Below are positions 21,602-30,785 of a stretch of DNA of 54,912 bases, piece after piece. The stretch lies in assembly GCA_025765595.1 (NCBI GenBank), contig JAIVFH010000183.1:1-54912 (forward strand). The letters run 5' to 3'. Position 1 is the stretch's first letter; the number at the start of each line of letters is the position of its first letter. Made by a program: the position numbers and the translations under genes. Under the pieces are notes generated by a model, which was not told where the DNA came from, did not search any database, and saw only the letters and a list, made by a program, of their open reading frames with translations. The stretch is from Obelidium mucronatum. Taxonomy: Eukaryota; Chytridiomycota; Chytridiomycetes; Chytridiales; Chytriomycetaceae.

Positions 21602-21930
21602 CTCCTCAAGTAGTTAGAGGCTATGTTAAAACAAGCTCTAGGAGAAAGAGGGCTAAAGTTAGCCAGAGGGCGGAAAAACAGGCCCTGGGTACCTCTAAGG
21701 CCCCTTCAGAAGTTGAGCAGAGAGTTCGCGTTGTTACTCGAAAGGGTACAACAAAATCTGCTGCAGCTTCAGGGTTGTCTACTAAGGCAGTAGATATATC
21801 CCCCAGTGTTGGAGTATCTGGTACAAAGAAAGTTGTGAGGAAAAAGAGCACAGCGAAACCAGATACTTCTCCACTAATGACACGGCAGCATACCATGAGG
21901 ACAAGGAGTGGGAAGCCTACCACACCTTAA
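21585..21930 (+). other. Basic C-terminal tail of pol in a shifted frame, then non-coding
   Basis: After the TGA at 21599-21601 another frame is open to a TAA near 21930 and codes for a lysine/arginine- and serine-rich tail (S-S-R-R-K-R-A-K, M-R-T-R-S-G-K-P). Such tails commonly end Ty3/gypsy integrases. From about 21931 to 22109 only T-rich non-coding sequence is seen. Confidence 0.6.
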
Positions 21931-22109
21931 TAATGTCCGTTGCCATGTTATCCTTTATTTTATTTTATTTTGTTTTGTTTTATTTTGGGTTTGAGGCTGT
22001 GGAGCTCTAGTTACTAGGACGTCACTAACCGAAACCGCGATCTTTGAGGGCTTCTTCTTGGTTGTACCCGTAGTTGACGGAGCAACTAGGAGGTGGTTTT
22101 TGGGGTCAC

Positions 22110-23080
22110 TGTGAAGTTTACACCTTCACGGGAGGGGTTTTTGACTTTCCCGCCTAGACTACTAACTTTGACAGCATTTTTATTTATTAATTGTTATTTA
22201 TTATTCTTTATTGATTTATTTGTGATTCTCTGTTTTGGGATTGTCGCGTCGATCAATAAAGATTTGGAGTTGTTGAGAATTGAAATGACCGGCATGGCGT
22301 GATGGCGACCATGTCCTTCCCAGGTCGCGTCAGTGATCGCATCTCTCACGAGCGAACTTTATAAGAGAGGGCTACGTCCCTCCAAGGGGATCCTATTGTG
22401 AGTTGATCAGATTCGGTGAGTGAACGCGAGCGAAATCAGTTGTGCCAAAGGGTATTCCGGAAGATACCTGGGCTTTAGTAGCTAGCGAGTATAGCGGTCT
22501 CGAGTTGGGCGAAGTAGCGCATGGGAATGATCCCAGGAAGTCGACTAGGGAGCTTTAAAGAGTCGTAGTAGGTGTGCACCCAGTCGCTGTTGGAGAGCCT
22601 GCTATTGGGATGATGACCCAGGGTAAAGGCGACGGGTCCCACAGATCGTGCAGCCGAGCAATCAAACTAGGAGTGAGATTTAGTTTAAGGGTTGTAGGTG
22701 CGTAGGGACTTAGAGGAGTAGGGCCACCGCAGATCTCAATCTGATTGACATGGATCCGGAAGGGGTTGCGCTGGACCGCAAACCCAATGGAACCAAAAAC
22801 ACTCGCGAGTGGGGTAACGTGAGTAAAGATAGGAAGATTTCATTTATTTGGGATTCAGTTAAGTTCTGTTATTTCTTTTATTTTATTTCTTTTATTCCGT
22901 TCTTTCACTTGTTCTTCTTTTAGGATCATTATTATAATTATTTCTCGTGAGTACGCTATTGCCGCGAATTTCACTGATGAGTATCTGGGCCACTGGACCA
23001 CTCATCAGGCTCAACCAACGACCCATGCATTTTGGACTATCTTTATTTAAACGATAAGGAAAGACTAGGAATGTGTGACA
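22110..23080 (+). repeat. 3' LTR (971 bp)
   Basis: Same length as the 5' LTR, with the same start and end bases. The purine-rich stretch AGGAGGTGG about 14 bases before it is the best, though weak, polypurine-tract candidate. Confidence 0.95.
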
Positions 23081-23090
23081 TAATGTCACA

Positions 23091-26000
23091 GGGGAGAAAC
23101 TACTGCAGCGCCGTACGCGCCATCGGCAGCCAACAGCACGCCACGGGACACAACCAGAACACTGTTTGTGCCTCTCAACGATGATAGCAGCGATGAGTCG
23201 GAGTTTGAGTTCGATTATGAGGTTAAAGATGGGCTTCTCTTCGCACGACAAAGCACTGCTAAAGAACGGGCGCCTCTTTCCCCCCTAAAGTAAGGCTTAT
23301 TTTCTCCTCTCCTCGTGTGTCATCTATTGACAGTGTTTGGTTGCCTCTGTGTTTGCTTTCAGATCGTTCAATCTGCCCTGCGAAAATCTGATTGTAGAAA
23401 CCAACGCTATTGTTCAGGCGCAACAATTAAATATTCTTGGGAATCGTAGCACTTCAAGGTATCTAATGAAGTAACTTTGTTCATTTATTCACGCTGTTTT
23501 GTTCTCGAAATGAATTAGATTGTCTCCCATGGCTTCGAATAAACTATCTCAAGATTACGAATTACTAACTACAACACAAATGCGGAATAAATTTATTCAT
23601 CAAAAGCTTTCATTGAATAATGATGACTTTGCCATTCTAATTGCCGAGTCTGACTATTCTGCATCTATAATCGAGAAAGAAAACAGCACCGCCCGAAGAT
23701 GTGTCGATTCTAATGGATATCCACTGGCCCCTAATGGAATCATGATTTCAGTCTTTGCACCTGTCACCGAGGCTTCGAATCAGGCATTCTTCAAGCATTA
23801 CAGTGAATGGCAATTGCGTAACATGGCAGGAACTGAGTATCGTGATAAACAGTTCCGGGCTTTGGTATCCAAGAATCATTTTAGAAATCATGAGTATGCA
23901 GGCCTTGTGAAAGCATGCTGTGGCCTGTTCAAGTGCTCCCAATGTGATTGGATTGGACGGCCGGAGCAGTCCGTAATGGATGGAGAGCTAGGTAAAGCTG
24001 CCAAAAAATCCACTGCAACTATAATTATTCCAGTACCCCTTGCATGGAAAAAAATTCCGAACCATCCGACTGGTACTGAAAATCGTGAAGCAAGCCACAA
24101 AGTGTAAGCCCCTATTTTGTGCCACCATTTAATCTCACACATGGCTCTTCCAGGTGTGACATATGTGGAGGAATTGTCAACTGGGAGTCTTGTTTGGTGA
24201 AGCAAAGTTGGTTTTGGACCAAAGACCACTCTCGTGGGATTCTAGTGAACTCAGGCACACATAATCATGTTGTGCCCCCTGTCAATTTACCTGATCCAGA
24301 TTCAACTAGAGTATTTAATACACGAGTCAAAGATAATCCAAAAAAAACTGCATCTCAGTTGGCCCAACCAGATGTGACTGAGCTTAAACTTGATACTGTC
24401 CATGAAGCGTTTGCCAACAAAGGGGCTATTAATTATCGACGTGGAAAAGTATTGCTCACTCTTCCTTGGACTGAGAGGGAATCTGGTGGAATGGTGGCTT
24501 CCTTTATTTGGCTCCAGGAACTGTTCCCCCGATGTTTACAGTCAAGCAGTCTAGATATTCGTGATATGCATTTCTCTTTTGCAACCGAGTGGATGGAGAA
24601 GCTTTCAATGGATCCAGTTCGAATCAACAGTGATCATAATGGAAATTTAATTACTGATGTGACCTATAGCTACTTTCGTGAATACTTGCTCTGCACCACA
24701 ACGGTATACGATGAAGTAATTAATCACTGGGTGCCAGTTTTATGCACATTGATGCAGGGGTTGACAGTCAATCATTATCGCTGCCATTTTCGAGTTCTTA
24801 TCAAGTGGTCTATTATCCGTCATATTACTGCCGAATTTATGGAGCTGGATTCAAATGACCAGTATAATTTAAAAGATAAATATAAGGATGAAACAGCAAC
24901 AGCAGAATCTACAGCCAAGGAGGCTGCTTATACTGCTGCCAGACTGTGTGTTGGTCAAGGTGTTGATTTCAGCATGGCTCAACGCAATGCATTTGTGGAG
25001 GAGTATGCAGCCCAGTTCTTCAAGGTTCGTAAAAACATGAAACTGTCTGAAGTGTCTCTGGACATGTTAAAACTTGAAGCTGAGAGTGTTATCATTGGTT
25101 GTTCCGTACACTTTCTGTCCTCAGCAAATCGAATTCAACGAAACCATTTTATTGTTGGGCCTGATGATAAAGATAATTTCACAAGTAAAGTCTACGCTAT
25201 CATGCGTGAGAAATCCGATGTTAGTAATTTTTAATTCAAACCCTGTTTAAGTTTTGTCATCTTTGCAGGCTACATTCAGAGAGAAAGTAAAGGGGCTTGT
25301 CTTACAATATCCCCGTGCTAAAAAATGGATTGATTTTTGGATTCGTGGTAATATTGCCAAAATGGTGTTTTTGAGTCAAAGAGAAATGGACCCAGCATTT
25401 GAAGCAATGTCAAAAGAAAATTCAAACCCAATTGAAGCTTTACACAACTACTACTACTGCATTCTTGGAAGCCAATTCTCCTTGGCTCGTGGGGTTCAAC
25501 AACTATTGTGTCTTGGAGTTCACTTTGAGGATTTGCATCTGAATATGATTAATGGCATTAGAATCCGCTATGGCCAGGCAGAACGGTGGAAAAAGGTCCA
25601 GGAAGCTTTTGGAAAGGAGCCAAAGGACATGAAAGAGCAGAGGGGCGCCACTGACGGGCGAGCACCTGACACAACTAGCACCTTACTTAGCAGCAAAGTA
25701 AGAAAAGATGAAGTTGCCTATCAACAAGGTGCAATGACAAAGTTTGATGATTCTGTGTTTGCTTCTGCCAATCCAGAAGGGGCAATAAAGACAGCTGCTG
25801 GAAAACCTGGTCGCAAAAAGGGAGGAACCAACTCTGTCAGGACTGAATATGCTTCATTCAAATCTTTTGTACAAAAAGAAAACATGTGTTATGGAACAGC
25901 CCTTCTGGAGGCAATCTATGCTGCGATTGGACTGGCAGCAATTAATCTTGTGGTGGAATCCCATCCCGAAACGTTTATTCTGAATCTCATTTTAAATCAC

Positions 26001-27188
26001 CTTCGTGAACGTGGAAACTCTCGTATATCAGATTTGTTTGTTCCAATGGACACTCGGAAATACTCTCACTTGATGAAACAGGTGCAAGCCTTCAGTGCTG
26101 AGAACACCCCTTATAAATTGGGCGAACAAGGAAATCCTGTGCATTTATTCGTACAAATGATGAAGAAGATTGTCCAACCCCCTAACAAAGTGCATTCATT
26201 TACTCAATTGTTTCAAATGACAAAGGAGCAGCATTTTGAGTGTCCGCAAGGTCACATGCTCATCAAAGATTCTAAAGAAAATTTTTTCAGGCCAGGGGGG
26301 GAAATCAAAGAGACAAACTGGGTTGTCTTGCAAATAGTTGCTGGTGATACCCCCACAATGGACTTTCAGGATTATTTAAACGACCTATCCATTGGACACC
26401 ATTGTGGAGATTTTTCTAAATTTAGAGACAGAGAAGACCAAGAGTTGGATTCTACTTGCCCACATCCCAATTGTGAAGAACCAATCTTCTATCGGTACAA
26501 ATTGATGACAACATGGCCAGCAAAAATAATGGTTGCTGAATTCAATATTGCTTACGAGCATGTGGATTCACCTGAAATAACTGGTTCCTTGAAAACAACA
26601 TTCGGATCACAAGACTACAATTTTCCTCTTATTGTTTACGCAGATGGTAGTAAATGGACTCTTACAAGTCGCATATTCAGCACACACGAAACAGGACAAC
26701 ATTTTTATTCACAATTTCAGCGTGAAAAAGGGTATGGAGTTAATACTGGAGGGGTCTATATCTACAATGACATTAAGAACTTTGGTCATGCTCAAATCAT
26801 GTCACAAGAGACTGCTGAGATTCTTGGAGGAAAACGGGAACTTACATCAGCCGTCTTCTATGTCAGAACAGAAGATGCACCTGATTCCCGCAAGGTTCCT
26901 CGTCAACGAGGCACAGGTGCTCTAAACGCATATGTCAAGTCACGACCATTTGTGAATTCTCACGTGCCTATGGCAGCATTGTCTGCTTTGCCAAAACCCA
27001 CCATTACAGTTCAAGAGACTTTCTGCGTTTGCAAATTGCCATACTCTGAAGATAATGGGGATATGATTCAATGTGAAAAATGTTTGGATTGGTTCCATTG
27101 GAAATGTGTCAAATTGAATGCTTCAAAGGTCAAGAAAATCAGGAAATATTTGTGTAGTGTGTGCAAACAAGTCATGAAAAAAGACTAG
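23091..27188 (+). CDS. MULE transposase fused to a GCM-like zinc region, a USP-like protease domain and a PHD finger
   Basis: Exons 23091-23289 (5' limit uncertain), 23363-23458, 23519-24103, 24154-25219 and 25269-27188; from the ATG at 23529 this gives about 1186 aa. A GCM/WRKY-like zinc region (C-S-Q-C, C-D-I-C, then T-H-N-H) ends near 24290. The DDE core has D in I-T-D-V-T-Y (24656), D in G-V-D-F-S (24965) and E in N-P-I-E-A-L-H (25434). A ubiquitin-specific-protease-like domain has Cys in E-N-M-C-Y-G-T-A-L-L-E (25887), finger cysteines near 26240 and 26456-26480, His in G-Q-H-F-Y (26700), Asn-Asp in I-Y-N-D (26766) and A-V-F-Y-V-R. A C4HC3 PHD finger fills 27020-27170. The retrotransposon sits just upstream, so the promoter is displaced; the first exon's start is not seen. 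Confidence 0.78.
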
Positions 27189-27271
27189 GAAAAAAAAATA
27201 AATATATTCTCCCACTTCATATTTTTTTTCTCCCACTTTTTCCTTGCTGTTGTTGTTTTGGTGGGACAACG

Positions 27272-27309
27272 ATCTGGGAGAAAATTTTCTCCCACACATT
27301 TTCTCCCAC
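27272..27309. repeat. MULE right inverted-repeat core
   Basis: Complement of the left core, with the same 18-bp palindrome at 27276-27293. It lies 84 bp after the stop codon of the MULE gene. Confidence 0.85.
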
Positions 27310-27476
27310 TGAATTGTGTTGTCCCAATTTTTTTCTTGAAAAAAAGGTGTTCCATATTTTTGCACTCCCCCAAAACGAAAGGAAACTTCTTCTAACTTTC
27401 AGAGTAAGTAGATTTGTGGGTGACGAATCCGAATCCGTTGACCCCACCAGGTTAGCTTTCGTAGTTCCTGAGCTAA

Positions 27477-27749
27477 GTGTCGTTTTGTACCCAGATGACC
27501 CAAACTACGAACGATCCACAATGTACTTGTCCAGGCCCCTGCATCACCGAGGACCTTGAATGGATCTCTAAAATGGATAGTCTCGAAGAAGACGCGTCGC
27601 TGGCTGATAAGCAACGCCGTTTTCAGGCATACCGTTACACTGCCAAAGTTCTTGCATTTGACGTTCGAACTCGTCTTCCTGAATGTATTCAGGCAGCCAT
27701 TTACGAATACTTTCCATCAGGAACAAAAACTGGTTTCAGAAACAATTGA
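27477..27749 (+). CDS. Small 90-aa piggyBac-borne ORF, possibly P2X7 C-terminal-domain-like
   Basis: An ATG-to-stop frame in the piggyBac left half, ending 10 bp before the convergent transposase stop. It has C-T-C-P-G-P-C near the start and R-F-Q-A-Y-R-Y...R-T-R-L-P-E-C-I...Y-F-P-S-G...T-G-F-R. That spacing (aromatic A-Y-R, R-x-x-P-x-C, F-P, G-F) resembles the cytoplasmic C-terminal domain of P2X7 receptors, which I recall also occurring in stand-alone and transposon-linked proteins. The match is from memory and weak. It may instead be an uncharacterised piggyBac accessory protein. Confidence 0.45.
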   Translation: MSFCTQMTQTTNDPQCTCPGPCITEDLEWISKMDSLEEDASLADKQRRFQAYRYTAKVLAFDVRTRLPECIQAAIYEYFPSGTKTGFRNN

Positions 27750-27758
27750 GACATGGCT

Positions 27759-29889
27759 TTATTGCAGAATTGGTTCAGTGTGGTACAAATAAAAGCACCG
27801 CTTTCCTTCACCAATACAAAGATGAACACCACACTCTTCACAACCAGTCGAAACTTTTGAAGAGCACCCGCGAATTTTACAGGTTCCCCTTTTCATACCA
27901 GAAGTTGGTTTCAGATGATTTCCAATGAATCTGTTTTGATGTGCGACTGGTGCTGGTGCTCGCCATTGATCTTGACCAAACAGAGAAATAAGTCCATGAA
28001 CAAGCTTTTGACGAAATTCTTCATGTGTCGACTGCGTCCACGCCGGGGTTGTCTTCAATACAATGTATGCGTTGACCAGGGCAACGTCTATCAAGTAAAA
28101 CACAAATTTGCGGTAGTAGCGGGAGCATTTCTTACGTGCAATTGGCCTCCCGTGACGCATTTGATCAGCTAGGTCAACTCCAGGCATGCATATGTTGTAT
28201 TCACAGACAACACTTGGTTTCTGGATGGTACCACCACCGACTGTAGATCGCGTAACAAAATCAGGGCTACCAAAAGTAGCATACATTCTGACGTCTTTTT
28301 TGTCACTCCAAACGAAGCAGTAACAATTTGTGCTGTATCTATTGTCTGGGTTGGAGAATATAAGAAACAAAACTCAGGACTTACTTCACAATAATTTCCC
28401 CCTTCTCATGCTTTCTGAACTTCTTCTTTGTCACTTCTTTTGGAAAAAGGCGTCGGCCCGCTCGTATTGTCCCGACACAGGAAGTTTTGTTGTTGTACAG
28501 TGTTTGACCAAGGACAAGGTCTGTGTACCAGTTGTCAATTCCAAGAACATGACCGCGATTTAGAACAGCGTCTATCAATTCCATCACAACGTAACCAGGC
28601 GCTTGTAAGTTGGGATATTTTTGGCAAACTGATGAAACACGAGTCTTCTTTCCTTCGTCAATTACAAGCTTCCAAACGTATCCAGTTGCAGCCTCTGCCA
28701 ACACATATAGTTTGAATCCCCATTTATCGGCTTTACTGGGTATGTATCGTATGTATCCATGGTGACCTTTCCACAGTAGCAGTGTCTCATCAACTGATAT
28801 GTTTTGACCCATGTTGTAATTTGACGAGTACCGTTCATTGAACAAGTTAAAGATTCGCCGCACTTTCCACATTCCATCACTCTCGCTTTTCTCACTTTCA
28901 TTATCACAAAAGTGCAGCATGTGGTGTATTTCCATGAAACGATTTTTCGGCATCAATTGCGAAAAAATAGGTGTCGACAATATTGTGTCCTCACTCCAGT
29001 TGTCCTCCATTCGATGTTTGCCGTGAATCTCTGCAAGGATTAGGCATGTCAAAAAGCGCCACAACTCGTGCTTGTTGACAGGTACCCGGGCTTCTTCCCC
29101 ACCCTTCCGTTTCTTCACAGGGTTGGCTTCCATATATCGATTCGTTTCCTCCACAATCAGATCTACAATGGCATCAGTGAAATAGGCACGGAAAGCTTGT
29201 ACAGGCGTTTGAACAGTGGATGCAGGACCAGCAGCACCGGGTGTTGGGCCTGTAAATTGAAACTTGCCATAATTGAATGTAGGAGGATTATCTGACCAAA
29301 CCATGTTTTCGGCTTCTGCCATGGCTGCACCAATTGTCTCCATTGTCTGACTCTCATGATCTTCGTCTTCGTTGTCTGCTTCATGTCCATCATGGTAATC
29401 TGTCACACCAGCCCTACCCCGCCCACGCCCCCCTCCTCTTCCACGACCCTTTCCTGTCCTTTGCCGCACGACTCTCTTTACCCCAACTCCCATTGCTTTA
29501 CGCTTATGATGTGGATTGGCAGAGCGGGACTGGATCACAATTGGCGATGGAGCCGCTGTTGTCTGCCGCGGTTTCCCAGGAGTTGTTGCTGGTGTTTGTC
29601 TCGGCGTTGTTCCTCCAGATCTCTGAATACATCGTGGACACTCCCACCATCGGGGTATCGAATCCTCTGCCACTGATACACATGTCATGTGGTGCCAATC
29701 ATTGCATTCGTCACACAAGATCCATTGTTCTGCACTATTGTCTTCCGTTTCCCCGCATACACAGTATATACGAGTGTCTTCGTCCTCCTCATCATCAGGT
29801 CCGTTCTCATCTGAGCGAAAGTCGTCGCTGTTGGCTTCTGTCATTTCTGAGTATTGGGACTCATCTGGGTCTGACCAGTCGCGAGGCAT
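27759..29889 (-). CDS. piggyBac transposase with N-terminal PHD finger (694 aa)
   Basis: Exon 1 29889-28385 and exon 2 28338-27759, joined over a 46-nt GTAAGT...ATAG intron. After an acidic N-terminus comes a C4HC3 PHD finger (Y-C-V-C-G to C-P-R-C, residues about 42-87), then a basic R-G-R-G-G-G-R-G-R-G-R linker. The piggyBac core follows, with catalytic Asp in S-V-D-E-T (28789-28791), G-I-D-N-W-Y-T (28534-28536) and P-G-V-D-L-A-D-Q (28173-28175 and 28164-28166). A C-terminal cysteine-rich domain (C-K-I-R-G-C...C-E-E-C...C-F-Y-L-Y-H) would bind the ends. All catalytic residues are present and the frame is open, so the element may be active. The PHD finger could steer insertion to modified histone H3 (inference). 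Confidence 0.9.
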
Positions 29890-30059
29890 CGATAGTTCCT
29901 TGGTATTCTGTGTTACCTTTTTATGACAGCTATGAAAGGTTTTTTACGTGGTTAGTTGTGAATAAAATGCTGCTGCGGGCGGGAATATGGCAGACAGGAC
30001 GTTTTCGTCCTCTTGGATTTGTTGTGCACAAAAAAATTTTCTCTTTTTTGAAAAATCCC
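29890..30059. other. piggyBac right subterminal region and transposase promoter
   Basis: 170 bp between the transposase ATG and the right inverted repeat. It must hold the promoter. It also holds the stem-loop GGACGTTTTCGTCC (29997-30010), which has a one-mismatch partner at 8280-8293 near the other end. Confidence 0.6.
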
Positions 30060-30072
30060 GGGAGTCAAGGGG
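30060..30072. repeat. piggyBac right terminal inverted repeat
   Basis: GGGAGTCAAGGGG, the exact complement of 8263-8275, followed at once by TTAA. After it the DUF885-array spacer resumes in the expected register. Confidence 0.92.
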
Positions 30073-30310
30073 TTAAATTCTGACCTACTTTCTGAAGTAC
30101 AATTCTTTATTCCCTTTTTGATTTATTGGAGATTTTGAACACTGTTTTCCGCGTCAATTCCATCAGTGTTGCAAGATACATTAGAAAAGAGACTCTCAAA
30201 GAGGCGTAGTAACCATTCACCGACACGCCGCTTCCTTACAATACCATGTTGATTTTTGATGAGCTTAGAATATTAACTCATAGAATCCGCAGATTTGCTA
30301 ATCACGGAGT

Positions 30311-30538
30311 CTACTCTTTTCCCATCTCATCAATTTCCGAGGGATGAATAAACTGATTCAAGAGGAATTTTAGATACTCTACGTCGCGTGGGAGATCGAG
30401 GTGGTAGTGAATCAATGCAACTTCGATTGTGAAGGTGCGTACTAGTACTACTGTTGGGACTCTTTGATTGCTTGGCGTTTCTAAAAGTTCTGTTGAATTG
30501 AGTTGGCCTTTGGTTTTATCTGTGATTGTTCCCGTCAT
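30311..30538 (-). CDS. Conserved 75-aa spacer ORF, copy 3 (hypothetical)
   Basis: Third copy of the spacer frame, here next to the full-length SNF2-like gene. It is identical in protein sequence to copy 2. No known domain. Confidence 0.35.
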   Translation of the reverse strand: MTGTITDKTKGQLNSTELLETPSNQRVPTVVLVRTFTIEVALIHYHLDLPRDVEYLKFLLNQFIHPSEIDEMGKE

Positions 30539-30785
30539 TTTAAAAGAAATTTCCGAATATTATACGAAGGGGTGATTCTCGAGGGGCGTAATATAAGTTC
30601 TGAGGGAAAATTCTACTGTAGAGTTTAGTTTAAGTTCGACGTCATGACGAAGTGTTTGTTAAAACGACATATCATAATTGATCTCAGAAGAGGTAGATTC
30701 GAAGTGGAAGCGTCCAGCTTGGAAGGTGTCAACATTTTATTGAAAAAGCAAATCACAAAAAGACAAAAAGCAAATCGAGCGTCCT

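Larger units (their letters stand above)
8406..23080 (+). mobile_element. Ty3/gypsy LTR retrotransposon, 14.7 kb, nested in the MULE
   Basis: Two 971-bp LTRs (TG...CA) flank an internal region coding for an extra ORF1, gag with a CCHC knuckle, protease, reverse transcriptase, RNase H, an APE-type endonuclease, integrase and a chromodomain-like tail. RT before integrase is the Ty3/gypsy order. A 4-bp TAAT duplication flanks it (8402-8405 and 23081-23084). The LTRs differ by about two bases, so insertion is recent. Pol contains three frame changes. No clear TGG primer-binding site follows the left LTR. Confidence 0.93.
8303..27323 (+). mobile_element. Mutator-like (MULE) DNA transposon nested in piggyBac
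   Basis: Flanked by an 11-bp direct duplication CCAATTTTTTT (8292-8302 and 27324-27334), a typical MULE length. Its ends share a 38-bp inverted core at 8319-8356 and 27272-27309: two GTGGGAGAAA boxes, the second running into the palindrome GGGAGAAAATTTTCTCCC, with only the four-base linker differing. The outermost 16-20 bases match imperfectly. Without the retrotransposon it is about 4.3 kb and holds one gene with a DDE transposase core. The exact outer boundary is inferred from the duplication. Confidence 0.82.
8263..30072. mobile_element. piggyBac-type DNA transposon (outermost of three nested elements)
   Basis: Bounded by TTAA at 8259-8262 and 30073-30076 and by 13-bp perfect terminal inverted repeats, CCCCTTGACTCCC at 8263-8275 and its complement at 30060-30072. 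A subterminal stem-loop GGACG-TTTT-(C/G)GTCC lies at 8280-8293 and 29997-30010. Without the elements inserted into it, it is about 2.8 kb, normal for piggyBac, and holds a PHD-piggyBac transposase (-) and a small ORF (+). The paralogous unoccupied TTAA lies at 1879-1882 after DUF885 copy A. Confidence 0.93.

Noticed and set aside
22892..23251. 119-codon minus-strand ORF across the 3' LTR/MULE junction
   Set aside because: It spans a transposon boundary and has no domain; a chance frame.
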